A stretch of 64,000 nucleotides of DNA from Leptospira ognonensis (GCF_004770745.1 NZ_RQGD01000022.1:328970-392969), one strand, 5' to 3'; positions 43,113 to 52,918 are shown, counted from the stretch's first letter. Notes: generated by a model from the letters alone, not told the origin. Made by a program: numbers and translations.

Positions 43113-43598
43113 TTAACCTAACATATCTGGCGACAAGGCCCAGATGATTTGGCCATTCGCGAAACGCTCGCGCGCCACATTGATCGCAATGGTAGAGCCA
43201 GGTAAAAAGATAAGATTCTCTGCGGCTGATGTATTTCCAAGAAGTTGGGCTGCAAAAATGGTTATATCTGGGTTATGTCCAACTAACAAAACAGTATCGG
43301 AGTTTTTTAAAGATTCCAAACAACATAAAAAATCAGAACACTTTGCTCCGGCGGCGAGTTCAAGCTGAGAAATCGGCTGACCACTAAATTCAATTTCCTC
43401 AGATAAGATTTCCGCAGTCCGTCGTGTTCTAGTATACGGGCTATAGAAAACCTGACTCACTTTAAGTGGAGAGTTATGGATGAATTTTCCGATTTTATGA
43501 ATATCGCGAACACCTTTTTCAGTCAGAGTTCGTGACTGATCCGATTTCGCCAATGCTGGATCTTCCGCTTCGCCATGCCGAACCAAAATGACCTTCAT
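43113..43598 (-). CDS. sixA: SixA-like phosphohistidine phosphatase
   Basis: A 161-residue histidine phosphatase of the short SixA type. Catalytic RHG motif VILVRHGEAEDPA at the start, a second Arg in YSPYTRTRRTAEIL and the late His in VLLVGHNPDITIF. SixA removes phosphate from histidine on signalling proteins such as ArcB. A substrate in this organism is unknown. The gene lies downstream (leftward) of nothing in the same direction within 100 bases, so it is probably monocistronic. Confidence 0.88.
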   Translation of the reverse strand: MKVILVRHGEAEDPALAKSDQSRTLTEKGVRDIHKIGKFIHNSPLKVSQVFYSPYTRTRRTAEILSEEIEFSGQPISQLELAAGAKCSDFLCCLESLKNSDTVLLVGHNPDITIFAAQLLGNTSAAENLIFLPGSTIAINVARERFANGQIIWALSPDMLG

Positions 43599-43699
43599 GA
43601 TAAGATCTCCCGATCCAAGTCTGAGAAGCGCCTCAGGTCCTGAAAGAAAAATTTAGGTTAATTCTTGCGATTTTCTTATGTAGCGGAAAAGTCTAATTT

Positions 43700-44185
43700 A
43701 TGACCGATAAACCCTACCGAAAAAATGTTGGGATGGTAGTATTCAATGCGAAGGGAGATGTGATCGTTGGAGAGCGTGTACACTTTCCTGGATCTTGGCA
43801 ATTCCCGCAGGGCGGAATCGACGAGAACGAAGATTATATTGACGCCGCCAAACGAGAGCTCTTTGAAGAGTTAGGTATCAAAGATGCCATTTACGTTGGT
43901 GAATACCCGGACTGGATTCCTTACGATTTTCCAAACAACCTCCATTTAAATAAAAGCCTGCAGAAATACCGCGGACAAATGCAAAGATGGATCCTCTATT
44001 TTTGGGATGGAGCCATTACGGATTGCGACTTAGAGCACCATGAAATCGAATTTCTTTCTGTCAGGTACATGAAACTTTCGGAAACTATTGATGCTGTCGT
44101 AGATTTTAAAAAGAAAGTCTATGAACAGTTTATACCACTTTTCTCCCAATGGATTGAAAATTACATTGCCGAGAAACAAAAATAA
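43700..44185 (+). CDS. rppH: RppH-like Nudix RNA pyrophosphohydrolase
   Basis: A 161-residue Nudix enzyme that likely removes pyrophosphate from 5'-triphosphorylated mRNA or cleaves diadenosine polyphosphates. The start YRKNVGMVVFNAKGDVIVGER and SWQFPQGGIDENED are characteristic of RppH/IalA. The Nudix box GGIDENEDYIDAAKRELFEELGI has the correct spacing (unlike the Nudix at 11296-11718). It is followed by acylphosphatase and aldo/keto reductase genes on the same strand with short gaps. Confidence 0.88.
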   Translation: MTDKPYRKNVGMVVFNAKGDVIVGERVHFPGSWQFPQGGIDENEDYIDAAKRELFEELGIKDAIYVGEYPDWIPYDFPNNLHLNKSLQKYRGQMQRWILYFWDGAITDCDLEHHEIEFLSVRYMKLSETIDAVVDFKKKVYEQFIPLFSQWIENYIAEKQK

Positions 44186-44210
44186 TCACATCATTTTACA
44201 GTAGGGGTAA

Positions 44211-44504
44211 ATGAACTTGGGTAAATCAGAAGAAAGCAAAGCTAGAATCGTTGTTAGGGGATCGGTTCAAGGTGTGGGATTTAGATACTATATTATGCAA
44301 AGAGCCCAGGAAATGAGATTGAAAGGGTATACCCAAAATCTGCCAAATGGAGAAGTGGAAGCCGTTGTCGAAGGAGATAAACTTTTCATAGAAGATTTAT
44401 ACCGCGCCATGCAAAGAGGGCCCACAAAAGCAAAAGTAACAGACCACGCCATCGAATGGGGTGATCCAAAAAGCCAATTTCGCACATTTTCAATCAAAAG
44501 GTAA
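44211..44504 (+). CDS. acyP: Acylphosphatase
   Basis: A 97-residue ferredoxin-like-fold enzyme that hydrolyses acyl phosphates such as acetyl phosphate. The active-site signature is [14 protein letters not shown], whose Arg (in GFRY) and the later Asn ([13 protein letters not shown]) form the catalytic pair. Length matches the family. It lies between the RppH-like and aldo/keto reductase genes. Confidence 0.92.
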   Translation: MNLGKSEESKARIVVRGSVQGVGFRYYIMQRAQEMRLKGYTQNLPNGEVEAVVEGDKLFIEDLYRAMQRGPTKAKVTDHAIEWGDPKSQFRTFSIKR

Positions 44505-44512
44505 TCACTGTT

Positions 44513-45529
44513 ATGAAAAAAAGAAGACTGGGTAAAACAGGAATGGTCGTTTCTGAAATTTGTATGGGAACCATGACTTTTGGTTCCTCATGCGATGAGA
44601 GTGAAGCTTTTCGAATTTTAGACCGAGCCTATGATGCCGGTATCGATTTTTATGATACAGCAGAAATCTATCCCGTACCGCCCAAAAAATCATGGGTTCA
44701 TAGAACTGAAGAAATATTTGGGAAATGGTTACAAACGAAACCGAGAGACGGCATCCTCATAGCTACAAAAGTTGCTGGCCCAGGACACGGATGGTTTAGC
44801 CCACCGATCCGAGAAGGAAAAACATCCTTGGATCGATACCATATTCGAAAAGCAGTCGAAGGATCTTTAAGACGACTGGGTATTGAAACCATAGATTTAT
44901 ATCAGACTCACTGGCCTGATCATGATTTCGCTTATGATGAAACCATGGAAGCTCTCACAGAATTAAAAGATGAGGGTAAAATTCGGTATGCGGGTTGTTC
45001 CAATGAAACCTCTTTCGGACTTATGAAAAGCCTTTGGATCAGTGATAAATACAACCTCATTCGACATGAATCCATTCAAAATAATTTTAGTATCTTAAAC
45101 CGTCGCTTTGAAGATGAACTTGCACAAGTCTGCAGGAAGGAAGGCGTTTCCCTACTTCCTTATTCTCCACTCGCAGGTGGAGTGTTAACTGGTAAGTATA
45201 ATGGACCTACACCTCCAGAAGGTGCAAGGTTTGTCTCATATATGAAAGAAGGAGAAAGACAAAAAAAAATGTCCAATCGTTTCTTAAACGACCAAACTCT
45301 AGCATCTACAGAAGAGCTCACAAAAATTGCCAAGGAGGCGGGGATGAGTGTAACTGTAATGTCTGTTGCCTGGAGCAAACAACATGATTTTGTTGCCTCG
45401 ACCATCATCGGCGCCAATACCGTCGCTCAACTGGAAGAATCATTAAAAGCAAGCGACGTCGTACTCAGTGAAGATATATTAGATAAAATCAATCGGGTAT
45501 CGAAAAAAATTCAATACCCGATGGGATAA
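44513..45529 (+). CDS. Aldo/keto reductase
   Basis: A 338-residue NADPH-dependent TIM-barrel reductase. Catalytic Asp-Tyr are in FYDTAEIYP (near 44-50), the catalytic Lys is in IATKVAGPG and the His in [11 protein letters not shown]. The C-terminal ADP-phosphate loop region is [16 protein letters not shown]. It resembles the aryl-alcohol or YajO/Tas type. The physiological substrate is unknown. It is third in a rightward run with RppH-like and acylphosphatase genes. Confidence 0.9.
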   Translation: MKKRRLGKTGMVVSEICMGTMTFGSSCDESEAFRILDRAYDAGIDFYDTAEIYPVPPKKSWVHRTEEIFGKWLQTKPRDGILIATKVAGPGHGWFSPPIREGKTSLDRYHIRKAVEGSLRRLGIETIDLYQTHWPDHDFAYDETMEALTELKDEGKIRYAGCSNETSFGLMKSLWISDKYNLIRHESIQNNFSILNRRFEDELAQVCRKEGVSLLPYSPLAGGVLTGKYNGPTPPEGARFVSYMKEGERQKKMSNRFLNDQTLASTEELTKIAKEAGMSVTVMSVAWSKQHDFVASTIIGANTVAQLEESLKASDVVLSEDILDKINRVSKKIQYPMG

Positions 45530-45539
45530 AATAAAAGCG

Positions 45540-46166
45540 ATGAATCGAAATTTGAAAATTCAGAATGTAATCAACTCTCTGCTGCGAAAGGCTCTAATCC
45601 TATTCCTGGTATCGCTCCTTTTGCCCGAGTGTTCCTCGTTTGGGCCAAAAAACGAATCAAGTTCACTTATCATTTTGCAAGTTAACCTTGTAAAGGATGA
45701 ACTCTTGTTAGATGAATTTGTCGACCCAAGACTACAAAAAGTAACCCTTCGAAAAGGAGATTCTACCTATGAATATTCCGAAAATTCTGAACATTATTAC
45801 TATTTTCAAAATCTAAAAGATGGACAATATGAAATCTATGATGCTGTTCATTTACTAAACCGTGGCGGATCAGATACCGCATCAGGATCCACCAAACAGC
45901 CAGATAAAATTGACATTGATTTTGATAAAAAAGCCATAGAAGCCACTCGGTTGAATTTAGAGCCAGGCAGTGTGGTTTTTATGGGCACTTTTAATATTAA
46001 AGTTAATTTCAAATTTCAAGGCGAGCCGGAGATTACAGTCAACTTTTCGAAAACCGTCGAACAAGAAAAAGCCGCCTTCGAACATCTATATAAAAACTTT
46101 CCGCGCAATGGATGGGGTCAAAAAGCAAAATCAAGAGCCAAATTCATCCAGTCCATTGGTCAATAG
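45540..46166 (+). CDS. Lipoprotein of unknown function
   Basis: A 208-residue predicted lipoprotein: basic n-region, hydrophobic stretch ALILFLVSLLLPECSS with the lipobox LPEC. The mature part has mixed strands, including VVFMGTFNIKVNFKFQG and a C-terminal basic helix (KNFPRNGWGQKAKSR). A central segment around 95-120 is rich in Asp and Lys. No recognisable domain or catalytic motif. The gene ends where the convergent histidine-phosphatase gene stops. Confidence 0.7.
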   Translation: MNRNLKIQNVINSLLRKALILFLVSLLLPECSSFGPKNESSSLIILQVNLVKDELLLDEFVDPRLQKVTLRKGDSTYEYSENSEHYYYFQNLKDGQYEIYDAVHLLNRGGSDTASGSTKQPDKIDIDFDKKAIEATRLNLEPGSVVFMGTFNIKVNFKFQGEPEITVNFSKTVEQEKAAFEHLYKNFPRNGWGQKAKSRAKFIQSIGQ

Positions 46167-46880
46167 TTATACAAGCGTTCGTTCATCTGGATTTGTTATG
46201 TGTCCTGTAGTATTAAACGAGACAGGTTCCCAAAGATAACCTTCCTTTTTAAAAATACTCAGTGAAGAGTTCAAAATGTATTTCATAAAAACTGGAAACT
46301 CTTTTGGTTTTAAACCACAGGAAAGACCCATAACGATTGCTATAGGAGTACTCGAGGAGACAACTAGAGTGCTCTTAAGATCATTTGGAATTGAATCCAA
46401 TGCGGTTTGGATTCTAAGCACATACTCTGTGAAGGAATATGGTTCTACCGGGTCCCAGACTCCTTCCACCCAATCTTGCAGTACTTTTTGAATGAGAATT
46501 TGAAAATAGTCCCGAGTTTTTTCACTGCCCTCTTCCCAAGCATTCTTATAATTTTCATAGGTATTCGAAAAGTGGTCATCAACATGCCTAATTTTGGCCG
46601 CCAAACCTAACCAAAGGCGCGGATCAAACTCATTCCAAAGTTCTGATTCTATGGGATCAGGAATGCAAAACTTTTCGTTTCGAAACGCTTCTAGGATTCC
46701 CATTGCCGTTTCTTTTTGACGATTTAGAGTTCCGGTCAAAACAGAATCAAACTCAATTCGCTGAGAGAGAAAGTATTCGCCAAGAGCATTTGCTTGTTTC
46801 CAACCAATTTTTGTTAGTTTGTCATAATCTTTTCCTAATCGATCTGCCTGTCCATGTCTGACTAAATATAAGTAAGACAT
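46167..46880 (-). CDS. Histidine phosphatase family protein
   Basis: A 237-residue phosphoglycerate-mutase-like phosphatase. Catalytic RHG motif LYLVRHGQADRLG at the start, LTGTLNRQKETA as the second Arg segment, and the C-terminal VVSSSTPIAIVMGL where the catalytic His of the family (usually VSHG) is replaced by Ser-Thr. The late His may therefore be missing, or lie elsewhere. It directly follows the DUF6285-like gene and belongs to the leftward 4-hydroxyacyl-CoA-type operon. Its role there is unclear. Confidence 0.8.
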   Translation of the reverse strand: MSYLYLVRHGQADRLGKDYDKLTKIGWKQANALGEYFLSQRIEFDSVLTGTLNRQKETAMGILEAFRNEKFCIPDPIESELWNEFDPRLWLGLAAKIRHVDDHFSNTYENYKNAWEEGSEKTRDYFQILIQKVLQDWVEGVWDPVEPYSFTEYVLRIQTALDSIPNDLKSTLVVSSSTPIAIVMGLSCGLKPKEFPVFMKYILNSSLSIFKKEGYLWEPVSFNTTGHITNPDERTLV

Positions 46881-47294
46881 TTATACGGTAAACCTAGGAT
46901 TTGAAATCGCGAGATTATTTTTCAGAGTCGATTTGATGTGATTCCATTCTGCGGAATGAATGTCAGAATTCTTAGAAATTCGAAGGCCCTGAGCTAACTC
47001 TTGGTTCAGATCTTGAAGTAATTTGAATTTTTCTTTTTTTGAAAGAGATTGGAAAACCTCCTCTTTACAAGTGATGTGGTTTTGGATGGACGGAATTTTA
47101 AGGAAAGATTTAAAATCTTCCATAAGATTTTCCTCTTCTTTCTCCCCTTCACGTATCAAAACTCCAAGCATATTCCAACTTACCAATGTCTTGTAGGATA
47201 AAAGATCATCACCTTCCATTTTTGGCAAAATATCTTTCATAAGCAAATCTTGAATTGCTTGTAAGATGTCTTTCGACTCTGGTCTATACTGCAT
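46881..47294 (-). CDS. DUF6285-like protein, possible LvaB-type kinase partner
   Basis: A 137-residue helical protein (MQYRPESKDILQAIQDLLMKDILPKMEGDDLLSYK and a K/E-rich C-terminus) matching the DUF6285 pattern: short proteins that occur next to APH-type phosphotransferases. In Pseudomonas levulinate degradation, LvaB is a small protein of this size needed by the kinase LvaA. By position and size this could be the equivalent. It overlaps the kinase gene by 11 bases. No enzymatic motif is visible. Confidence 0.65.
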   Translation of the reverse strand: MQYRPESKDILQAIQDLLMKDILPKMEGDDLLSYKTLVSWNMLGVLIREGEKEEENLMEDFKSFLKIPSIQNHITCKEEVFQSLSKKEKFKLLQDLNQELAQGLRISKNSDIHSAEWNHIKSTLKNNLAISNPRFTV

Positions 47295-48327
47295 TTTCCA
47301 TTTCCTCTATGAGACGCATTGCTTCCCATTCCATCTCTGCGGTTCGCCTTCCAATTGCCGCAAGCTCAATGCCTTTATCTTTTCCTGATAGATGCCTTTC
47401 TGCCTGCTGCGCCGATCCAATCGCCCAACGGATGTTACCCATAATTTCCCAGTATGTTACTTTTTTGAAATCCACTTTGATCTTTGAAACGTCTTCATAT
47501 GCCTTATAAAAATCTGGGCGATCGCCAAAACCACCAACTTCTTTATTTAACTTTCCAAAACGCCAGTCTCTCATGCACAACCAAGCTATATCTTCATGTC
47601 GATCACCCCAGTGCGCGAATTCATAGTCAAGGATACCTTGCAATCCATCCTTTGTTATCATAAAATTTCCTGTTCGAAAATCTCCATGTACGAGAACAAT
47701 AGCATCTACTTCAGGTTTGTTTTTCGCAAGCCAGTTGAGAGACATTTCTATAGCAGGGTGAGGTTCTGGAAGTTCGTCCAAAGTTTTTTCCAAATCTTTA
47801 ATACATTGTAGCGCATAACTTGATGTTGTCGTGATTTTTAGTTTCTCTTTTAAGAGGGAATCATTCACTGATTCTTGTGAAACTGTGTGTAACAAAGCAA
47901 GATTCTTTGCGAGATCGGACACCATTCCATTTTTTCTATAATTATTTAGTTCAGAATCTTTAACAATATATCTTCCTGTTGCCCTTCCTGAAATTTTTTC
48001 CATTAAGTAAAATGGACTCCCTAAAATAGAATCATTTTCTTCTAAAAGAATCGGTTCGGGAGTTTTAACTCCTGCTCTAAATGCCAACTCTGCTACCTTA
48101 AATTCATCTCGTTTCGATAGTGAAGATAATAGAGAAGCTCCTTTATCGGTGCGTAAAACAATATTTCTTTCTGAAGACATTCCATTCTCATCTAACTTCA
48201 TTTTGATGGAGAAATTATCTTGGCAAGCACCGCCACTCAAATGATGAATTTCTTGAATGGATACCGGCGAATCCCAGCGTAAACTCAAATGATTTTCAAG
48301 TTTAGGGGTTAACTCTTTCAAATCCAT
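47284..48327 (-). CDS. APH-family phosphotransferase (ACAD10/11 or LvaA-like kinase)
   Basis: A 347-residue aminoglycoside-phosphotransferase-fold kinase. Catalytic loop VLVHGDFRTGNFM (near 216-228), then LQGILDYEFAHWGDRHEDIAWL with the DFE-type Asp for metal. This subfamily, as in human ACAD10/11 and Pseudomonas LvaA, phosphorylates the 4-hydroxyl of 4-hydroxyacyl-CoA rather than antibiotics. The neighbouring acyl-CoA dehydrogenase and DUF6285 genes support that reading. It abuts the dehydrogenase gene with no gap. Confidence 0.82.
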   Translation of the reverse strand: MDLKELTPKLENHLSLRWDSPVSIQEIHHLSGGACQDNFSIKMKLDENGMSSERNIVLRTDKGASLLSSLSKRDEFKVAELAFRAGVKTPEPILLEENDSILGSPFYLMEKISGRATGRYIVKDSELNNYRKNGMVSDLAKNLALLHTVSQESVNDSLLKEKLKITTTSSYALQCIKDLEKTLDELPEPHPAIEMSLNWLAKNKPEVDAIVLVHGDFRTGNFMITKDGLQGILDYEFAHWGDRHEDIAWLCMRDWRFGKLNKEVGGFGDRPDFYKAYEDVSKIKVDFKKVTYWEIMGNIRWAIGSAQQAERHLSGKDKGIELAAIGRRTAEMEWEAMRLIEEMENAV

Positions 48328-49503
48328 TTAGATGTCCCATTTTTGAGAAAGATAGTTTCTTCCAATGACCATTTTGTGAACTTCTGATGGACCATCGGCG
48401 ATTCGTGCGGCTCGTGCATCACGGTAAAATAATTCTAATGGTAAATCTCGCGAATAACCTTTGCCACCACAGATTTGTATCGCGGTATCAATGGTGTTAC
48501 ACAAAGCTTCACTGACTTTCCATTTTGCCATAGAGGTTTCTTGCCTTGCATCTTTTCCGTTTTGCAATAGCCAACCAGCTTTTAATGTTAATAAAAATCC
48601 CATCTCTATGGCAGTCGCACATTCAGCAAACATCCATTGGATCCCTTGGTGTTCGGCAATTTTTGCTGAAAACACTTGTCTTTCCTTTGCATATTCTCTC
48701 GCAATTGACAAAGCCCTTCGCGCCATGCCAGTCCATCGCATACAATGAGTTAACCTGGCGGGTCCTAATCTTTCCTGTGACAATCTAAACCCTTCGGCAA
48801 CTCTTCCTAAAACCATATCTTCGGGAACTTCCACATTTTCAAAATTAAGTTCACAGTGTCCACCTGGTCCGTGTGATCCCATAAGTTCGATTTCACGAAC
48901 CATCGTATAACCTTTCGCTTCTGTAGGAACAAGAAACATTGTTGTTTTGCGAAAGCTTCCATTTACCTTTGCCATCACAATGAGGTACTTAGCTCCATTT
49001 GCGCCCGTGCAGTACCATTTGCGACCGTTTAGAATGTATTTATCTCCTACTTTTTCTGCATTGGTTTGCAAGGATGTGGGGTCTGAACCTGCACCTGGTG
49101 AAGGCTCCGTCATCGCAAAACCCGTTCTTATTTCGCCTCTGCAAAGCGGATGTAGTATCAGTTCTTTTTGTTTTTCAGTAGCAGCGAGTGCAAGTAAATG
49201 CATATTTCCTTCATCAGGAGCATCGCAGTTGAACATATAAGGTGCAATGGGTGAGCGACCGATTTCTGAAAAAATAATACAAGTGCCCAATTGATCAAGA
49301 CCAAGGCCACCTTCTGATTTAGATAAGTGTGGTGTCCAAAAACCAGCAGCCTTCACTTTAACGCGCGCTTTTTGGTTCACATCTTCAGGCATTCTGCCCA
49401 ATTCATAATTATAAAATTTTTCGAGAGGAATGATTTCTTTTGAGATAAACTCTCGAATGTCCTTTCTGATCGATTCAACTGATTCTGGTATTTCAAAGTC
49501 CAT
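48328..49503 (-). CDS. Acyl-CoA dehydrogenase (ACAD11/LvaC-like)
   Basis: A 391-residue FAD-containing acyl-CoA dehydrogenase. Substrate loop [15 protein letters not shown] (near 133-147), FAD-binding [15 protein letters not shown], and the C-terminal [15 protein letters not shown], where Asp replaces the usual catalytic Glu of YEGT. In ACAD11 and LvaC this enzyme follows phosphorylation by the linked kinase and eliminates phosphate to form the enoyl-CoA. It is the first gene of the leftward operon and lies ahead of the kinase. Confidence 0.85.
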   Translation of the reverse strand: MDFEIPESVESIRKDIREFISKEIIPLEKFYNYELGRMPEDVNQKARVKVKAAGFWTPHLSKSEGGLGLDQLGTCIIFSEIGRSPIAPYMFNCDAPDEGNMHLLALAATEKQKELILHPLCRGEIRTGFAMTEPSPGAGSDPTSLQTNAEKVGDKYILNGRKWYCTGANGAKYLIVMAKVNGSFRKTTMFLVPTEAKGYTMVREIELMGSHGPGGHCELNFENVEVPEDMVLGRVAEGFRLSQERLGPARLTHCMRWTGMARRALSIAREYAKERQVFSAKIAEHQGIQWMFAECATAIEMGFLLTLKAGWLLQNGKDARQETSMAKWKVSEALCNTIDTAIQICGGKGYSRDLPLELFYRDARAARIADGPSEVHKMVIGRNYLSQKWDI

Positions 49504-49545
49504 GAACCAATGATAAGGAAAGAGATTTAGTTTGGGAAAACTTTT

Positions 49546-50445
49546 TTATAAATGTGACTGAAAAAATGGTTTTTGGCGTTTCGAATTTCTTCTAACTTCG
49601 AAATGCAAATGTGGACCGGTCGTTCTACCTGTCATGCCCACTTCTCCAATTTTTTCTCCTTTTTTTATCCGTTCGCCAGATTTTACGAGAAATGTATCTA
49701 GATGTCCATACCTTGTTTCATAACCCATTGCATGTTTTATGATGATTAACTTTCCATATCCTCCGCTCGTACTCGCAAATTCAACGATACCATCTTGTGA
49801 TGCATGTACGGATGATCCGTGTTTGGCGGCCAGATCGATCCCGCCATGAAATGTAGTTTTTTTCGTAAACGGATCTATTCTATTTCCATAAGCCGAGCTC
49901 ATTAGCACTGTCTTTAATGGAGTAGTAAACCCAAAACCATAGAAAAATGATTTCTCAACTTTGCCCATAACTACCCCAGGGATGAACCATTTCTCTCTTG
50001 CCGAATCATATTGCAATTTATCATTCGGAAGACGGTACTTATCAGCTAATAATTGTTTATTTTTTAGGCTATTTTCGGAAGTCTCCGGATGAAAAACGCC
50101 TCGCATATTTGGAATCTCTAGAACCATTCCTTCTACTAAATCATGCGGGGAGCTAAGTTCATTGACAGAGGAAAGAGTTTCTAAGTCCATTCCCGTTCTC
50201 GCCATGATCTTGAAAAATGAATCATCCTTTTTCACTGTGTATTGGAAGTAACGAAGTGGGATCAATTTATCATCGCTTTGTTTAGATCGAGAAAGTCGTA
50301 AATTTTCTTTTACGTCAGATCTTAGGCTTTTTAGTATCGGATTGGAATAATCAAGATTCGCCAAAGTGCTAGGATTTGCGAAAATCCTGTCTGATGGGAT
50401 GAAATAAGCGAAAAGAAGATATTGGATTAGAATGCGTCGTTTCAA
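49546..50445 (-). CDS. LysM-M23 peptidoglycan endopeptidase
   Basis: A 299-residue exported protein. Signal-like start (LIQYLLFAYFIPS), a LysM domain (about 67-115, YTVKKDDSFFKIMARTG and LVEGMVLEIP), and a C-terminal M23 peptidase domain (about 195-299) with zinc-site motifs HGGIDLAA and HLHFEV plus the YGHL element. Such proteins cut peptide cross-links in peptidoglycan, often LytM-type regulators. No divisome partner is adjacent. The next gene upstream is divergent (CPBP protease). Confidence 0.9.
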   Translation of the reverse strand: MKRRILIQYLLFAYFIPSDRIFANPSTLANLDYSNPILKSLRSDVKENLRLSRSKQSDDKLIPLRYFQYTVKKDDSFFKIMARTGMDLETLSSVNELSSPHDLVEGMVLEIPNMRGVFHPETSENSLKNKQLLADKYRLPNDKLQYDSAREKWFIPGVVMGKVEKSFFYGFGFTTPLKTVLMSSAYGNRIDPFTKKTTFHGGIDLAAKHGSSVHASQDGIVEFASTSGGYGKLIIIKHAMGYETRYGHLDTFLVKSGERIKKGEKIGEVGMTGRTTGPHLHFEVRRNSKRQKPFFQSHL

Positions 50446-50524
50446 TGCGAGCCTACTTTTTCATTGTCGGTACCAATTAAAAAAACGATGACGATATTCC
50501 CCCAAAAGAGACCATGGGAAGGAC

Positions 50525-51418
50525 ATGCCATCTCGTTTTTTTGAGATTTTTAAACTGACGACTTTTTCGTTAGGTATCATTTTAATCGCAAATCTCGTAT
50601 TTTCGGTCCTCTACCATCAATTTGTCTACACAGTTGTACTAAACGACCGACTGCCTCCAGAATTGACGGAGGGGTTATCCGAAGATGCCTCAAATCCCAG
50701 TGTATCCTTTACCGAGTCTTATAATAAGGTACGAAGTGCGATAGAACTTCTGGAAAAAGACCTTCAAGCAGAGCTAAAGGAAAACTCAGAAAAAGTATTC
50801 GAAAACTTTTATGACATTATGCTCAAGGATAAGCCTTATCTTTTATTTTTTCAATCCCTGATTTGGTTTGTTTCCTTTATCGGACTCGGCTATTTGATCT
50901 TGAAAAAATTATTAAAACTTAACTTAACCGATATGAGCGATGAACTGTCGATACCGATCCTTCTGAATGGAATCATGAATGGATTTACAATCTTCTTCAT
51001 TGTCATTTTATTCGGTGTTATCTTAAAACTCTTAAATATCGATGCCAATCCAGGACTCTTTCCAGCCAAACTTTTTAAGGAACTTCAAGGTAATGGAGTC
51101 CTCCTTGCCTGGTCTATCTATAGTGTTGGAATTATAACAGGGATTATAGAAGAATTATTCTTTCGTGGATTTTTATTAAAAATCTTTATCGATAAAGATT
51201 TAGCAAATGAAGGACTTATGATCATTTCGATCATTTTCGGATACTTGCATTTTGGTATCGGAACGACCATTGCGGTTCCATTTATGATTTCGATTGTTGG
51301 TATGTTTTTCGGATATTTATACATTAAAAATAAAAATATTTGGGTTTCGATTGCTTGTCATGCGACATACAACTCTCTAGGATTACTTGTTGCGTATGCG
51401 GGTGGAGAAAGTCTGTGA
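50525..51418 (+). CDS. CPBP intramembrane metalloprotease (CAAX/Abi-type)
   Basis: A 297-residue membrane protein with six or more hydrophobic helices. The CPBP metal-site motifs are EELFFRG (near 210, Glu pair), FGYLHFG (near 237, His) and ACHATYNSLG (near 275, His and Asn). The family includes bacteriocin-immunity proteins and CAAX endopeptidases; substrate unknown. GGAAGGAC lies just before the ATG. Its stop overlaps the GTG of the next gene by four bases. Confidence 0.85.
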   Translation: MPSRFFEIFKLTTFSLGIILIANLVFSVLYHQFVYTVVLNDRLPPELTEGLSEDASNPSVSFTESYNKVRSAIELLEKDLQAELKENSEKVFENFYDIMLKDKPYLLFFQSLIWFVSFIGLGYLILKKLLKLNLTDMSDELSIPILLNGIMNGFTIFFIVILFGVILKLLNIDANPGLFPAKLFKELQGNGVLLAWSIYSVGIITGIIEELFFRGFLLKIFIDKDLANEGLMIISIIFGYLHFGIGTTIAVPFMISIVGMFFGYLYIKNKNIWVSIACHATYNSLGLLVAYAGGESL

Positions 51419-52161
51419 ACCTTAATGTTTTGAAAGTAGTCCCATCTTATCTAATATTATTATTGTTCCTTTTTCATTCCAATCTATTTGCTGGTGAAAC
51501 GATTGAAGTTCTTGGGTCTCCCGAAGATTTGAATTTAAAGCTTACTGCTCTGCTTAATAAACTGGATCCTGATTACTATAGCGATGATAAGACGAGAGGA
51601 TTCGTTTATCGTTACCGCAATCAATGGACAAACCCTTATGATTTCAATATTTACATTGGAAAAGTTAGTAAAACTTCCCCAGATTCCATTTTGCGCATCG
51701 AATCACCTCGAATCGGACAAGAAAAAATGTGGAAACAAATATTTGAACAGGAGATTTTGCGCAAAGCGCCTCATGTTGCGGCTGTTCCCATAACAGAAAA
51801 ATATCATTTTGTCACGCAGGGTTTAAATTTAATTTCACCCATTGCATCTGTCGGATATAATTCCTGGAACTCTCCTCTTTATTCAGGCCGTGATACTATT
51901 TTGAGCATGGCAATTTATTTTCTCACGGACTTAATACTTGTGGGTGGAACATATTACTATGCAGAACAAAATCTTCCGAAAAAAAACATTTGGGACAATT
52001 TAGCTAACGTTAAAGGAGCCGGCAATGTTTGGGAAAGTCCAAATGCGGTTGGTATCTTTGCAGCGCTAGCAGTATCTCGGGGGATCCGAGCATTTGATGC
52101 TTGGGAAGACACGGCTGCTCATAATAAAACAGCACAATTTTCCTGGTCTTTTCGATTTTAA
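51415..52161 (+). CDS. Exported protein of unknown function
   Basis: A 248-residue exported protein. The GTG at 51415, with GGAG eight bases before it, is chosen over the upstream frame because it gives a clean signal peptide (YLILLLFLFHSNLFAG). The mature part has strands and helices but no known domain; membrane helices near 163-178 (ILSMAIYFLTDLILVGGTYYY) suggest that part inserts into a membrane. The four-base overlap with the CPBP gene argues for co-expression. Confidence 0.65.
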   Translation: MNLNVLKVVPSYLILLLFLFHSNLFAGETIEVLGSPEDLNLKLTALLNKLDPDYYSDDKTRGFVYRYRNQWTNPYDFNIYIGKVSKTSPDSILRIESPRIGQEKMWKQIFEQEILRKAPHVAAVPITEKYHFVTQGLNLISPIASVGYNSWNSPLYSGRDTILSMAIYFLTDLILVGGTYYYAEQNLPKKNIWDNLANVKGAGNVWESPNAVGIFAALAVSRGIRAFDAWEDTAAHNKTAQFSWSFRF

Positions 52162-52493
52162 GATTTAAACAGATCTTTCACCGCATCACGAGCGTTTGCT
52201 CTTTCGTAGTCTTCTCTTTCAATCAGAGTTAGATCTAAATTTTCTTTTTGAATACGGGCGAGGATTTTTCCTACTTCTGCAGGGTTCGTGATTTTGGTTG
52301 CCAGGTATTTAAAATGTGTACCACATTCGGGACATTTTTTATCTTTAATGTAATTTAATCCAAGTTTCTTACAATTTCCGCAAGTGCCGTATAAATCATC
52401 TATGTAGAGAAGTTGTTTTTTAATTTCCTCTCCATCTATTTGTTTCCAAACTCTAATAAATTTTGATTTATTCCCTGCCAGTTCTTCGCTCAT
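52158..52493 (-). CDS. Zinc-ribbon protein
   Basis: A 111-residue protein with a four-cysteine zinc ribbon in the middle: GTCGNCKKLGLNY and KKCPECGTHFKYL (two CxxC pairs, near 36-58). The flanks are basic and acidic helices. Such small proteins may bind nucleic acids or partner proteins; no specific role is visible. Convergent with the exported-protein gene (four-base overlap) and divergent from the DUF423 gene. Confidence 0.75.
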   Translation of the reverse strand: MSEELAGNKSKFIRVWKQIDGEEIKKQLLYIDDLYGTCGNCKKLGLNYIKDKKCPECGTHFKYLATKITNPAEVGKILARIQKENLDLTLIEREDYERANARDAVKDLFKS

Positions 52494-52513
52494 AGTAAAA
52501 AGAAAGGTGATTT

Positions 52514-52918
52514 ATGAATCCTGTCAAGAACCAATCCTATTCCAATTATTTGCTCACTTCCGCCATATTTGGATTTCTTGCTGTTGCAATTGGTGCTTTT
52601 GGTGCTCACGCTCTGAAGGGAATTGTTGGACCGGAAAGAATGCCTATTTTTGAAACAGGAAATAGGTATCATTTTTATCACACAATTGTTAGCCTTCTAG
52701 TTGTTATACTTGCGATTCAAAAGGGTATGAATCGGTATCTAAAATTATCCTATTTTGCATTTATCATTGGAATTTTACTTTTTTCGTTCAGTTTATACAC
52801 ATTGGCCATTTCGGGCATTAAAATATTTGGCGCGATCACACCGTTTGGCGGCGCGAGCTTTTTGTTAGGTTGGATATTCTTAGGATTGGGTACGTTTCAA
52901 TCTTTCGAAGAACCATAA
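52514..52918 (+). CDS. DUF423-family membrane protein
   Basis: A 134-residue protein with four membrane helices. The motif AIGAFGAHALKG followed by ETGNRYHFYHTI identifies DUF423 (YgdD-like). Function in the family is unknown. AAAGGTGA precedes the ATG. Its 3' end overlaps the convergent FliG-like gene by 22 bases. Confidence 0.88.
   Translation: MNPVKNQSYSNYLLTSAIFGFLAVAIGAFGAHALKGIVGPERMPIFETGNRYHFYHTIVSLLVVILAIQKGMNRYLKLSYFAFIIGILLFSFSLYTLAISGIKIFGAITPFGGASFLLGWIFLGLGTFQSFEEP

Noticed and set aside
48461..49240. Frames of 80-97 residues in antisense of the acyl-CoA dehydrogenase
   Set aside because: They are antisense shadows of a well-supported gene, with no independent evidence of expression.
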